Origin: Moricandia arvensis
Lineage: Eukaryota; Streptophyta; Magnoliopsida; Brassicales; Brassicaceae
Length of the DNA stretch: 64,000 nucleotides
Assembly: GCA_905132765.1 (NCBI GenBank)
Contig: CAJHQP010000369.1
Coordinates: 124,001 to 188,000 of the forward strand
Direction: 5' to 3'
Shown: positions 38,905 through 51,782 of the stretch, in pieces
Position numbering within the stretch: position 1 is the first letter of the stretch
Layout: each line of letters starts with the position of its first letter
Notes under the pieces: generated by a model
The model's input: only the letters and a program-made list of their open reading frames with translations
The model's database searches: none
Told to the model about the DNA's origin: nothing
Made by a program: the position numbers and the translations under genes

Positions 38905-39987
38905 AAAAATAAAATAAGTGATTGTACCTTTTGTCGAGGGAGAAACTACGACGAGCTTGTTTGTGTGTTCCTCTGTTTTGACAAAACTTGTGTTTGCACT
39001 TGAACCAAATAAACTCTGTTTGCTTCAGGGTGAAGAACCCTTCGGCTTACTTAGCAACGGAGACGTGTACTCTTCCCAGATTATTTTGTTCTTTTTTAAG
39101 ACGTGTAAGTTGTTGTCATGGGTTTCTATGGGCCCACGTCGGTCATATTCAGGCCCAGTAGGCATAGTTCGTAACCTCGTCCAGTATATTCTGCTAATAA
39201 TACAAGGGTCACTTTCACCTTCCAAGTACCAACGTTTTTCCAAAACCAACCTACAATAAGAGTGTTAGCTACTACAAGTTTCAGTTAAATAAGAATTATG
39301 AGAAGTGTTGACAATAGAAAACAATACTTTTTAATATACTTTTGGTGCTGCTAAAAGAATGAAGGATTATACTAGGCCCATTATAATGAATCTAATGTAA
39401 CAGGCCTGAAATTTTCAATGATAATGGGCTTCACTGAACTCCGTAAGTAGTGTGATCACGCGTCACTAGCCCAATCATGTTCGGAAAAGCTGTAAGTTTA
39501 AAAAAAAAAAAAATAGAGATCGCGAAAAATCCTGACGATTTTCCGCCTCAAAGAAATTAAAAACCCTAAGTTCACTGAACCTTCATCGTCCCCATACTTT
39601 CGTTTCCTTTTGTGTACACTGTCGATTTGTGGTTTTTTTCCTTCTTTTGTTGAAAATTTAGCATCTTAACATAATTGATAGTTTGAATTATTGAAAGTAT
39701 TGATCTTTCCTTGTGTAAGATGAGGGAAGATAGAAGCAAATCAGTTTCCGAAGAAAACCCGTCTTGCTTTGGGTGATGGGCTCTTTATAATTTTGCAAAC
39801 AATAACCTGACCCAATAGATTTGGCTTGGGTTAATCTACAAAAAGGCCTAGTAACCAGAGAAGGTGAACCCAACACTTGTGGGCTTCCAGTTAATAATTA
39901 TATTGAAGTAGTTTTTCCCATCCCTAAATAAATGTTTAAACTTTAAAAAATCATCAATTTTTAAATATCATCAATTTTGTTTAGGGC

Positions 39988-40033
39988 AAACCCGTAGTGT
40001 GTTTTTTTTTTTTTTCTGGTAAAACCCGTAGTG
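39988..40033. repeat. Ultrashort insertion with 12-bp target duplication
   Basis: AAACCCGTAGTG is repeated at 39988-39999 and 40022-40033. The 22 bases between are TGT, a T run and CTGGTA, i.e. TACCAG plus poly(A) on the other strand. Confidence 0.8.
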
Positions 40034-40596
40034 ATTATCACCAAGACAATCTCGTCCTCCTTAACTTATGATAATCAATAGATTCTCTACAATTCTTTCT
40101 ATATATGTGAAATATTGTGAATGCGTTTCTTTAAGCTGATATGTTTTTAATTTGCACGTATGCTACGGCTATCAATATATAAGTATGATATATGAAATAT
40201 ACTTTTTTTATTTTAACAAATATATTTGCTTGGTTCATACCCAATTCACGTTGAGATACTTTCGACAGACACGTATACAGTAAATTTGGCTCCCCATTGT
40301 TAGGGCATTCACCTTTACAATAGTTCCCATGTGACACATTCATTTACTACTAGTATATTATATATTCATTGGAACACGAGTTAGGCAGAGATCTCATCTT
40401 TCTAAAGTATTCGTAGTTTAGTCAGAACATATTGAATATATAGTCTCGTACAACAATAATACTATCAAGGATACCTATATCTATAAATAAAAGATACATA
40501 TCAAATATTTCAAAATATATATAATATATGTTTGAAGAGGATCCACTTAGTAATCAACATTTAACCCAAGATGCTTGATATTTTACATTTATATCA

Positions 40597-43044
40597 CACT
40601 AGTAAAAAAAATTGAAATAGCAACGAATTTGCTACGGTAAAATCGTAGCTAGAAATAAAAAAACTACGATTTTGCTACGTTATGCTACGAAAATGAAAAC
40701 GTAGCAAATCGTACCAAATTCGTAGCAAATTTGCTACGATCGTGCTACGAAATCAAATCGTAGCTAACACTTGCTACGTTTTTGCTACGAAACGAACCGT
40801 AGCAACTTGTTACGACCAAAAACGTATCAATTTCGTAGCAACCCACCAAAAAAAAATATATTTTAGCTACGATTTTACCACGAAAAAAAATTGTGTCTAT
40901 TTTAAACCCTATACCCTAAACATGTTTTTAACCTCTAAACTTTAAAAAAGACCTTAAACTCTAATCTTTTCATACTATGACTTAAAATTGCTCAAATTTA
41001 ATTACTTTTAAACTTTAATCTCAAATTTTAAATACAAAATCATACACTATATCTCAAACCCTAAACTCTATATATAAATTTTATGCCATAAATCATACTA
41101 AATCTAAACATTAAATCTAATAGTCTCAAAGTTAAACAACAAATCTTAAACTTAAACTAAAAATTTAGTTTCAAAACTTAAATCTAAACTTCAAACACTA
41201 TATTCCAAACCATGCATTATAACTCTAAACCTTATAACCCAAACCATCAAATCCAAACACCAAAAAAATTTTGTAGTATTTGAAACCTTATATCTCAAAC
41301 ATGTTTTTACCCCTAAACTATAAAAATAAACTTTACTAGTATTCACATATTCACATATTATAACTTTAAAATTTTGAACTTAAACTGAAATTTAATTATT
41401 TTAAAAATCTAATCTCAAATTTTAAATCTAAACTCAAAGATTATTTTCCTAACTCTAGTTTTATATAAAACCCACATACCTCAAATTATAAATCTAAACA
41501 CTAAATCTAATATTTTCAAAGTTAAACAACAAATCTAAATTTTAACTCAAAATGTGATATTTCTCAAAAATTTAACTCAAAACTTAAATCTAAACTTCAA
41601 ACACTATACTCCAAACCCTAGACTCTAACCCTAAACCTTATACTCCAAATCATAAAATCCAAACACCAAATCTAACATTTATAAATGTAAACACTGAAAC
41701 TTGACATTTAGAATTAATAAATGTTAACCATTATTAGTTAATGTTTAACTTAATCTAAAATCAAAAAACAAATTTTAAACATTATATTATAAGCCTTATT
41801 TAAATATGACGATGGCTAAAGCATTTTTTGGTTTGGTTAATGAACTGTCTTGTTAAAAACCACAAAAATTATAATAACATAAAAATATCTCTTTATCTTA
41901 TCTTATGCTCTAGCTTTGTTCTTATTGGTCAAAATGTGATGGCAAGGATCATCATCCCAACCATTGATAAATTTAAATCAATGGCCGCAATTCATTATTC
42001 CTTCTATTTTTCTTTTCTTCTTTTTTTCGTTTCAGATCTGAAACAGATTCATTATCCCAAGTCCCAGCCATCGCTCTCTCTGTGCACACACATCTTCTGT
42101 TCTTCTTCTCTATGCCACAGTGGCATTGCCACTACAATGTTTTTATATCTTTCTTCTATTCCTCTCCTCCGCGAAGTCACCAAGAACTGTGAGGCCTCCT
42201 CCTATCCTTCTCTACCTCTCTCATCCGTGAAGTCACCGTGTCGCCTCCTCCTCTGCCCCTGACGCCTCTTTCCTCCATGACATCTCTGCTTCATGACGCC
42301 TCCTTGCCTGCTCTGGCTCTCTCCGTGAGGTACCGGCCCCGTAAGCCTCCTCTCATTTGTGACTTCTTTATTCCTATGCGTGCCGCCTCTCCTCCCCTAT
42401 ATTGTAAAAGTTGGATTTTGAATCTGGTTTTGTTAGTGTGCAGGAGAATCAGGGCAAGCTTAGAGAAGATAGAGAAAGTGGCATCGAGAAGACTGAAAAG
42501 CCACGCCTGTGAAGACCTAGGAGACATGTCCGAGAAGACAGAGGAGCTACGCCGGAGATGGTAGAGCAGCTGGCCGGAGAGAAGAGAAAGGAAGACGATT
42601 AGACGGACATTAGGTTTATTTATTTGGTTTAGTTTCTTAAACCAATTTTAATTTGTAAATGTTTATCGATTTAATTTGTAAAAGGAATGCTCGTTTAATA
42701 TATTATTTTCTTTTTCAAAAATTATTAATTTATTTTGTATCAAATTCTGCTTTATTTTTTTTTAATATATTTTTGTTGAAAGCCACAGTTTTAGCTGGGG
42801 TTTAATTCGTAGCAAAAATAGCTACGAAATATTTAGTGGCAAAACGTGACTTATTTGCTACGAATTCATCGTGGCACCATCGTGGCCTTTTGCTTCGAAT
42901 TTTGCTACGGTTTTTTTTTGCTACGCTCGTATACCTTCGTTTTTTTCTTTCGTATCATTTACGTAGCAAAAACTCATATAGCTACGAAATTTGGCCCATA
43001 GCTACGAAAATAAACCGTGGCTGTGACCTCTTTTTTTACTAGTA
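40597..43044. mobile_element. CACTA-like non-autonomous transposon 1
   Basis: 2448 bases. The left end is CACTAGTAAAAAAA and the right end TTTTTTTACTAGTA (last base mutated from G), forming a 13-14 bp inverted repeat. Exact 3-base target duplication TCA at 40594-40596 and 43045-43047. Both subterminal regions are packed with GCTACG/CGTAGC motifs in both orientations, like the subterminal transposase-binding repeats of En/Spm elements. The interior has degenerate CCCTAAA-like tracts (about 40900-41650), a tandem internal duplication of about 380 bases, and a C/T-rich then G-rich segment (about 42000-42600). No transposase is encoded; open frames in 41828-42564 show no recognisable domain. Confidence 0.88.
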
Positions 43045-43047
43045 TCA

Positions 43048-45460
43048 GATCTCAGCAATCATGGTAGTACATGTATACTGACATGAAAAATAACGTATGC
43101 ATATCATTAATGATATTATATAAAATAATGTTTTTATATTAATGCATATTGCAATTTTTTTTTGTCGGCAGTGCATATTCAATTTACTGTATATGTAAGA
43201 AAATTGTTCCAACTAAAAAAAAAGTAAAATTAAAAAAGACGAGTGACTCTAGACAGGCTTATAGAAAGCGCGACCCTCAAAGCGGGGACCGGTTACCAAT
43301 ACGTACACGTGTAACAAAACAACGGGATCTCCAGTAAATTAGACCATCCCTCTGCTTCACTCTGACAACATGCAAAGTATATATTTTAAAGAAAGTTTTG
43401 TTTTCTTTTGGTCAGAAAAGAAAGAAAAAAAAGGAAGAACACGATATAACAGAATAACCTACCTCTTTAACTCTTTCAAGACGGCCTTTGATTATGGACA
43501 AACCAATAATAATTGTGTGACAAGCTAATAGAATATCGATAAACCTCTAGACTCTACACAATATAAACAAATCAACATTGAATGTGAGCTCCTCCACGTG
43601 ATTCATTACTATAGCCAAGATCCACACAACTGATTTTGTATATATACAATTCACTAAAGCTATTTCATTTGATTTAAGCATCTGCATGTATAATTTAAAC
43701 ATATCAAATATTTGTTTGGACTATAGATTCCGTTTCAAAGAAACCATTTGTATAGATAGATATATATATAACTCGAGAAGACGTATCTCATTTAACGTGG
43801 TTAGTAATATATTATACATAAAAGTATGAGATTTGTGGTGTGAAGAGACTCATCGAACACCAATAATTGCGACTTGGAGGCTTAATCAAATAATTTTATA
43901 AAGCTAACAACTAACTAAATGTTAGCCTAGAGAGCTAAGTGTCTTCCAATGAAAACGATTGAAGGGAAAGCAAAGAGTGGAAGCCATCTTTCCACGTTCA
44001 AATAAAGAGAGGAAGTGAGTTTAGATTGACAACACTTTGGAAATGTCTTGTTGTTTTATTGTTTTTCTTTCCCTCACCCATGTGTTCCGTTTTCGTTTTC
44101 TTTTGCTCTTTTTTAGTTTTTTTGTCTCTATTTTGTTTTTATTGACATACTTTTTAACACACTGATACGTTAAGTGGAGTCCAACTTGGCCACTCTTAAC
44201 TCTTCGCTTTGCCACGTTAGAATTGGAACTTTAACGCTTGATTCTGATTTTGTGTTAGAAGACTACAATATATATATCTCTATTATTTGCTAATTTTTTA
44301 AGAACTAAGCAAAATTATTTGAATTCATTGTTACAAGTATATACATGAAACGGTGATGGCTTTCTAGTTCTTGTGTGATATTATCCTGTCATGCTATATG
44401 GTGCATGCATGATCAAAATGTAATAAATGTATGGGTTTCTAGAGTGTGTTTTTTTTTTGTCAACCTATGGGTTTCTAGAGCTAATTTTGAAATTTACGTT
44501 GTTTTTCTCTCTAGGACATGGACAATGAGAATATAATTGTAGAAAATAAATATTGTGAATCTGTGAAATGTCTACATCGAAAGTGTTTGAAAACACATGC
44601 AGCCTTACTGTGGATCTGTGATAGTTAGTCGCATTATACACCCAAAAGCTATGGACAAAAAGCTTTGACCAATGACCAGAGTGACCATCCACTATTATTG
44701 ATTTGCTATGACAGTATACGTATAGTCACGACTCTCCTCTCTCTCTATACACATCTCAGCTTTCACAGACACTTCGTGCATGCACCTGGTGATGCTATTG
44801 TCACTCATATAGCTATATATATCCATACTTATATACATACTATGTGTATGTAATCACATATGTCTATCTATATGCTATTTCTACTGTCAGATTCCAAATA
44901 CGTAATTACTAATTCGAGTAAATATAGTAAACAGTAAGGTAGGAAAGTCAGAGATTGGGCTTGGCATGTACAACGTGTATTTGTGGATTAATTTGCCTAA
45001 CTCTTTAATAGTTTTATGGTTGAACATTGTGGGGAACTGGAACACGACGGCATAGGGAATTTTATAGGTTAATCTTATAAAAATGTACTTCAAATATGTC
45101 ACACATTCTAGTAGAAACGAGATATAAGATATATTCTGGTTATTGATAAAGCGATTAATAGGTGAAGAACGTTAAAGGTTCATGTTTCACATCTTATTAC
45201 ATCAGGTCGTTCGTTGCTTTAACGTTGCATTCAGATCATAAATACATAAATACATGTGATGACGAATCTCCTTGTTAGTCCAGGACAGGGCAGAGATCGA
45301 TTTCCTTCCAATATAAAATTGCTAGCGTCTTAAGTGGCTAGGTGACGTAGATCTCTTTCTCCTACGTAAAACAATCATATTTACATGTTACTAATAAATA
45401 AATTTTTAAAATATTAGTTAGTTGGGTTTTGGTCCATCGAACATTCTTGATTAATAAAAA
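43048..45460. other. Intergenic region between the two CACTA-like elements
   Basis: A/T-rich DNA without a supported gene. Short open frames exist but lack family resemblance. A microinsertion lies at 44430-44480 (15-base repeat TATGGGTTTCTAGAG around 21 bases) and a weaker one at 43143-43179. Confidence 0.5.
44430..44480. repeat. Ultrashort insertion with 15-bp target duplication
   Basis: TATGGGTTTCTAGAG occurs at 44430-44444 and 44466-44480, enclosing 21 bases: TGTG, a T run, GTCAACC. On the minus strand this reads GGTTGAC followed by poly(A). Confidence 0.85.
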
Positions 45461-45463
45461 TGT

Positions 45464-47662
45464 CACTAGTAAAAAAAATTGAAATAGCAACGAACTTGCT
45501 ACGGTAAAATCGTAGCTAAAAATAAAAAAATTACGATTTTGCTACGTTATGTTACGAAAATGAAAACGTAGCAAATCGTATCAAATTCGTAGCAAATTTG
45601 CTATGATCGTGCTACGAAAGCAAATCGTAGCTAACACTTGCTACGATTTTGCTACGAAACAAACCGTAGCAACTTGCTACGACCAAAAACGTATCAATTT
45701 CGTAGCAAACCAACAAAAAAAATATCTTTTAGCTACGATTTTACCACGAAAAAAATTGTGTCTATTTTAAACCCTATACCCTAAACATGTTTTTAACCTC
45801 TAAACTCTAAAAAAAAACTTTAAACTATAATTTTTCATATTATGACTTTAAATTGCTCAAATTTAATCACTTTTAAACTTTAATCTCAAATTTTAAATAC
45901 AAAATCATACACTATATCTCAAACCCTAAACTTTATATATAAACTTTATGCCATAAATCATACTAAATCTAATAGTCTCAAAGTTAAACAACAAATCTTA
46001 AACTTAAACTAAAAATTTAATTTCAAAACTTAAATCTAAACTTCAAACACTATATTCCAAACCATGCATTATAACTCTAAAACTTATACCCCAAACCATC
46101 AAATCCAAACACTAAATCTAACATTTTCAAATTGAAACATGAAAACTTAAACTACTAATCTAACTTTTCAAATTTTATTCTCAAATTGTACTCTAACCCC
46201 CAAACTTAATACTCCAAATCAACCTTATATCAAAAAAATAACCTTATATCACACACTAATTAAATAACTTTATAAAATTATATTAAATCAAGTTGTGTTA
46301 CCCTTAACCTAAACCTAAACCCCAAATATAAATTTAAAACTTTTCAAGTTTATATTTTCAAATTAGTCTCTTTTAAACTCATACAATTAATTCATAACTC
46401 ATTACCTATTTTCTTAACTCCAAACTTTAATTATAAATATAATCTTCCAACTTTAAACTTTTAATTATCAAATTCAAATTCTAATATACTTAAGTTACAA
46501 TTCTATTGAAAGCAAATAATAAATAACAAAACCATAACTATAATCATAAACTTTGAAATCTAATTATAAACTATTAAAGAAACATAGTGCTTATTTCTTA
46601 TTGGTTCATTTTGGAATGGTGTGGATCACCATTTTCTGATCCTAACCATTGATAATATTAGATCCAACGGATCAGATCGATTTGGTTTTGTTTCAACTCT
46701 TTCTTCACTTCTCCCCTCACAAACTCCATCGTCTCATACTCTCATCCCCTCTTTCTTTCTTTTTTGACTAAGATTAGTCTTTCTTCTCCTCACGAACTCC
46801 ATCTTCTGTTCTTCTTCTCAATCTCAACTTGTCTCCTTTGCTCAATCTCCATTCATCTCTCTACTCAACCTCCATTCAAGCTTGCCGTCGTTAGCATCAG
46901 ACGCCATTGTCATGGAGACCAAGACGATTTCATGACTCTGTGGTTCATCTATTGTGAAGAAGCAAGTGTTTCATCCTCTTCCTAATCTCTTTCTCTGCAT
47001 CTCCTTAAGCTATTTCTAATTGTTTTTTTTTGTTTTATTTACAGATCTGTGAAGGAGCAGACACGCCGGAGGTGGTGGTGATACGGAGGAAACTCGCCGG
47101 AGATAATGGTGTGACAGAGGAGACGCGCTGAGGTGGTATCGTGACGGAGCAGACACGCCGGAGCTGGTGGTGTGACGAAGGAAACGCGACGGAGATGATG
47201 GTGAAGCGCGAAAGTTACGGCGGTGGAGGTGCTCAAGCCGACGGTGATGTCTCCGGAGGAACTGTACCCGTATAGATGACGATGTATTTGTGTATATATA
47301 TATACATGTATTTTGTGTAATATATATAATAACAATTTAAAAACAAAAAAATAGAATTTGCTTTTTATTTCTGTTTTTTTTTTTAATAATGTTTTTGAAA
47401 TAGCCACGAATTTGTGACGTTCTATCTCGTAGCAAGATAGCTACGAATAAGCTCGTGACTATTTCGTAACATTTTTGCTACGAAAATTTTGTAGCTAAAT
47501 CGTGGTTTTTTTGCTACGATTTTGAGACGGTCCAAATTTGCTACGAGCGTATACATACATTTTTTTTTTCGTGGCATTTCGTAGCTTATCTGTCATATAG
47601 CTACGAAATTTAGCTCATAGCTACGAATAAAAACGTGGCTATAGCATTTTTTTTTACTAGTG
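45464..47662. mobile_element. CACTA-like non-autonomous transposon 2
   Basis: 2199 bases from CACTAGTAAAAAAAA to TTTTTTTACTAGTG, with both terminal CACTA pentamers intact and an exact TGT target duplication (45461-45463 and 47663-47665). The first 300 bases are nearly the same as those of element 1, including the GCTACG-rich subterminal array, and the CCCTAAA-like interior is shared, without the internal duplication of element 1. The right half differs: about 47040-47270 is a G-rich degenerate tandem array with recurring GACACGCCGGAG and GGTGGT. No transposase. It contains its own microinsertion (46221-46251). Confidence 0.9.
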
Positions 47663-47665
47663 TGT

Positions 47666-49170
47666 ACATAATGGAGCAAATGAATTCTCTAAAAATAGAT
47701 AAAATTTCCCCATCTAAAAATGTTTAATAAATATCTACAAATATAATATAGTATGAAAATGCTATAGTATGAATTTTTTATTTTAGAACCGTTTTATATG
47801 ATCAAAAATCATTATAGTTTTCTCACACTTAAATTTGGTAATTAAACAATAATTTGCCATACATACTAATATACTTTAATTTACATATATAGATAGGTGG
47901 CATTAAAGATCAATATTCATCTAACTTGTATAAGTTAATTGACAACTTCCTTGAGACAAATATTTATATTCTCAACCACTACGTACTATTATTTTAATAG
48001 TTTTGTTAAGAGTGTAACCTAAACTTCTATAACACGTATACAATGTTTAAAGAATCCAATCTTGGTTAGTCCGCCCAGTTGGAAGCTGCTAACTAAATCT
48101 TGCCAGACCAGAGGCACCAGAGTGCATGTCGACGATACGTTCGTGGTGCGGCTCAATTGTCACCAAACATTTTTTTCTCATCCATAAAAAAAAATCCACA
48201 TAAATAATTATTAAAAGTGAAATATTATCGTATTGGATGAATATGATTTCAACCAACTACAAAATCTGCTACAATACGATATATTAAATTTGTCTCGTAC
48301 TAGAAAATAAATACCATATAGAGTGTTCGTAATCAGGGCCAAAGGACACGCACGAAGAGGAACACGACTTAACCCAAAACAACAATAGAAACAAAATAAG
48401 ACTCCCATGTTTCCAGAGTTTGTCTTTGCTTCAACCGAGCAAGAATACAAAGTGCTAATTCTTGGTTTGATCCGGGTTAATTCGGTTGAGTTTATTGTCT
48501 ATACTAGTGAAAAGTACCTGACAGATTTGAATTGATCATTTAGTTTCACTTGGACCCCACGAGGCTATGTGTCAAAGTGTCAGTAGACAAGAACGCAAAG
48601 TGAGACAAATCTGGTTACATTAAACTCATTCAAATTCCTCGCATTAAATCCATTATTGTTTGCTATGTGTCACATAATATATACAAATCCGTTTACGTAC
48701 TAAATAAATCTTTTGTTTTTTACTTTGTCACGTCTTCAAATTAAATGTCATATTTTTCTCAATAATTCATGTACTTCAAAGGATTTTCATTTATAAAATC
48801 TCAGTTTTAGATTAATGCATGTTCTACGTTATTCTCAGTTCTCACATAATAAAAAATCCCATAAAATATTAATTAAGAACTTGTAGATAATAAATACAAA
48901 TACTTTCTTAAATTGACATGCGTCTGCATATATTACATTTACCAAGATAATTAAAACTTAGTAGAACTAGTCGAAAACAATTTGCCACCTGTTTTCTTGT
49001 TCATCTTTTTTTCTTACAAAAACAAAATGCGATGAACAAGAACATTAGCCTTAGGGGGGCACATTAAGATATTGCCGCATCTTCTACAACGTTCCATGAA
49101 AGGTTAGCCATATACTCCTACATATTGGTTGGCATTAAATATTTCCAAGCTCATTTATTATACATCCCCT
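47666..49170. other. Intergenic region 3' of TPPI
   Basis: A/T-rich sequence; no gene, RNA or bounded repeat could be supported. The 3' UTR of TPPI would occupy part of 48900-49170. Confidence 0.45.
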
Positions 49171-51337
49171 TCATATTCTTGGCTGCATCTGTTTCCATTC
49201 CACCAATCGTCGCAAGAAATTCATCACCTATTGATTTTATTTTAAAGATAAGAGTTAGTACGTATAGAAAACCATTTACTGCAATATACATAGAAGTCAA
49301 CGACTAATACTATGGATGTAAATGGATACACATATTATAAATGTGTGTGTGTGTGTGTGGACTTGCCTCGGACGGATCTTGCAGAGAAAAAGAAGCATCT
49401 GTATCCTTAGGAAATTTGGATACAAGTATGCCAAAGCCGTCACCTCTGTCTCGTAGCATCTAATTTACATGGCACCAACGTTAATCAACATATGTAATTA
49501 GCGCCATAACTTAAGGATATGTGTATACTCTATGAAATAGTTTGTATACCTTAAATGCATCTTCATCGGTCCGATCATCGCCTATGTAAACCGGTAAAAC
49601 GTTGTTAGAGTTACCAAACCCTGTCATATCCAAATGTTTAAAATTAATTCAGTCTGTAAATTGATAGTAGCCCATTATTTAAAGGTGAATTGAGAAGCAT
49701 ATTGATGATGAAAAATGATTAGTGGAGAAAAGGTGCTTTTAAATAGAAATTATTGCTTTGTTTTAATTATAGATTGAGAAAAGAATATTTGTTTCAAGAA
49801 AAAGAGAGGGCTACTGAGCACTTACCAAGTGACTCTAACAAGAACCCAAGAGCTTTGCCTTTATCCCAATCGATCTTAGGACGGATTTCGAAAACCTGTT
49901 GATTATATATTCAAAACAAATTTAAATCATTTACACGTACTTTTGTGACAAAACAAAACTATACTACAAATAGTTTTTTTTTTTTGAGTATTTCTTTAGC
50001 CAATGAGAGAATGTAATGTCATACCTTCCGACCTTGGCTCAGATTGAGCGTAGGATATTTCTCTAATATCGACCGGACATGTAGAACCAGTTCGCTCCAT
50101 TTCTGGATTATTATGTTTTCCATTCCAATATTAGTTTTCCTTATAATTTAATAAAACTATTCCCCCTTATGTGTGGTTTTGATTTTACCTTCTCCTCAAC
50201 GCAACGAAAGTGCACAGAAGCAGAGAACTTGTGGTTTTCTACTATGACTCCAGGAATTGATTTGGTTTTCTCCAAGAGTTGTCTACATACCTTTATATTC
50301 AAACACATGCAACAATGTTAAGTTTTGTAACCAGACACTGAAGAGCACACGACATGTATATTTGTCTTAATACAGAGAAGCATATAATTAATTAATTAAG
50401 CCGAATATAATATACTTCATCAATCATGGGAAGATAGTCACTAGCTGGTTGGTACAACAGAGACTGTTTAACCTAAACAAAAAAAACGAATTAAATAAGC
50501 TTAAACCAAGATAAAGATACATTAGTATTTTGTTTTTTTAGCAATTAATTATGTTTTTTGAGATTACCCTCTTGTGTCTGGAGAAGCCTTTTGCTGGGCC
50601 TTTAATGTCCATGCCATGGCTTCCAGCATAATACAGCTCAGCCAGTTTCACAAAGTTGTACACCTTTGGAAAAAACAAAATAATTAAAATTAAATTAATT
50701 ATTTAAATAAAACTTTATATATAACGGTCGAAGAAAATGCCAAGAAAAACAAAATACCTTGTCTATGCATCTACCAGTAACTATAGCAGTGGGGAAACAT
50801 TTAGCCAGTTTTTTCACAGTTCTTCTCATCTAAGAAGAGCAATCAAAACGAGATTAATCACAGAGACTAAAAGGATTAGGTCAAAACAATAAAAATGTGA
50901 TTTTAAGACAAACCTTGCTTGACATGAAAGCTTTCTCTGGATCATCAACGATGGGAGAGAGAGTACCGTCGTAATCAAGAAACATTACGATTTGTTTCCC
51001 TCCTGAAGCTTCTGTGATCTTCTCAAACATCTCTAATGCTGAAGGATGCTGCATCTGTAGCAAATACGATTAAAGAGTTGTAAGAAGAAAGACTCTTCAA
51101 GAGTTTGTGTAAGAGACTACTTACGATCCATGAGCTGAGATGTTTCTCTGAGGAGATAGAAGAAGGGAGTGATTTGAGATGAGTAGGAGAAGAAGCACGC
51201 ATTGAATCTACCCAAGCGTTGACTCTTTGTCCACCATTGATGATGTCTAGGTTCTTGAGAAGGTTTTTTTGAGCAGAAGAAGAGTTGTTAGGGATGATAC
51301 TTAACCTTGTGGTCTCTGATACGACACCGTTTGACAT
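49171..51337 (-). CDS. TPPI: Trehalose-6-phosphate phosphatase (TPPI-like)
   Basis: Hydrolyses trehalose-6-phosphate to trehalose, lowering a key sugar signal. Eleven exons: 51125-51337, 50914-51054, 50758-50829, 50568-50663, 50416-50472, 50189-50290, 50025-50102, 49826-49895, 49550-49620, 49367-49459, 49171-49227; 349 residues. HAD-phosphatase motifs are present: the nucleophile motif FLDYDGTLSPIV, the TGRCIDK segment, and GDDRTDEDAF near the C-terminus, which ends KQMQPRI. The last intron has a GC donor (GAG/GCAAGT) rather than GT, followed by a CA/GT dinucleotide run; without this junction the protein would lack its conserved LRRLVEWKQ end. ATG 51335-51337 gives MSNGVVSETTRLSIIPNN; an upstream non-ATG extension was rejected. 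Counterpart of AT5G10100. Confidence 0.94.
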
Positions 51338-51782
51338 TCTTTGTGGTTTCTCCACGACAAAGCTCACTGATGAAAACAGAGTATAAAGATTGGTTAATCA
51401 GAGAGATTATACTAGATTATGTTGAGATGAAACCTAGTAAAACAAAACCAATGCTTACCCATCTTAGAAAACTAGGGTTCAAGGTGAAATGATTACTTGA
51501 ATCAAAGTTAAAGTGAGATTTTTAAGGGAGAGAAGAAAGAAAGAGATGTAGTGTGGATGATGAAGATGAGGACTTGTGTGTTTATTTCCAAACCTGCGAA
51601 TTGGTTTATGTAGGAGAACAAAGGCAAAAAAAGTGGGACCTACTGGGCCTAATAATGGGTTTTGTGGGCCCCTTTTTTGATGGTCTTATTCGCCTACGTT
51701 GTAATATATGTTTGCGTGTCTATTGTCACCACCGAACCATGCGAGTCCTCGAATCCGCGTCAACGACGTTTTATTAATTGGG

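Larger units (their letters stand above)
38662..40596. other. Intergenic region 3' of FLC
   Basis: The first few hundred bases should include the FLC 3' UTR and, by analogy with Arabidopsis, the start region of antisense COOLAIR transcripts; no specific signal for these could be identified. Two microinsertions are present (38859-38904 and 39988-40033). Three genes found here in Arabidopsis (AT5G10110-AT5G10130 by memory) are not visible. Confidence 0.45.

Noticed and set aside
40618..40850. CRISPR-like array of GCTACG repeats
   Set aside because: Motifs are short, in both orientations and unevenly spaced, within a plant transposon terminus; this is the subterminal repeat pattern of CACTA elements.
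40900..41650. Interstitial telomere
   Set aside because: The CCCTAAA-like words are degenerate, irregularly spaced and shared by both transposons, so they belong to the element and not to a chromosome end.
41828..42564. Open frames inside CACTA element 1
   Set aside because: Low-complexity Ser/Leu/Pro-rich translations with no transposase or host protein similarity that I could recognise.
47039..47407. 122-codon minus-strand frame in CACTA element 2
   Set aside because: It reads through the G-rich tandem array; the His/Arg/Ser-rich periodic translation reflects the repeat, not a protein.
49125..49307. Plus-strand frame at the TPPI 3' end
   Set aside because: It is antisense to the last TPPI exon and intron.
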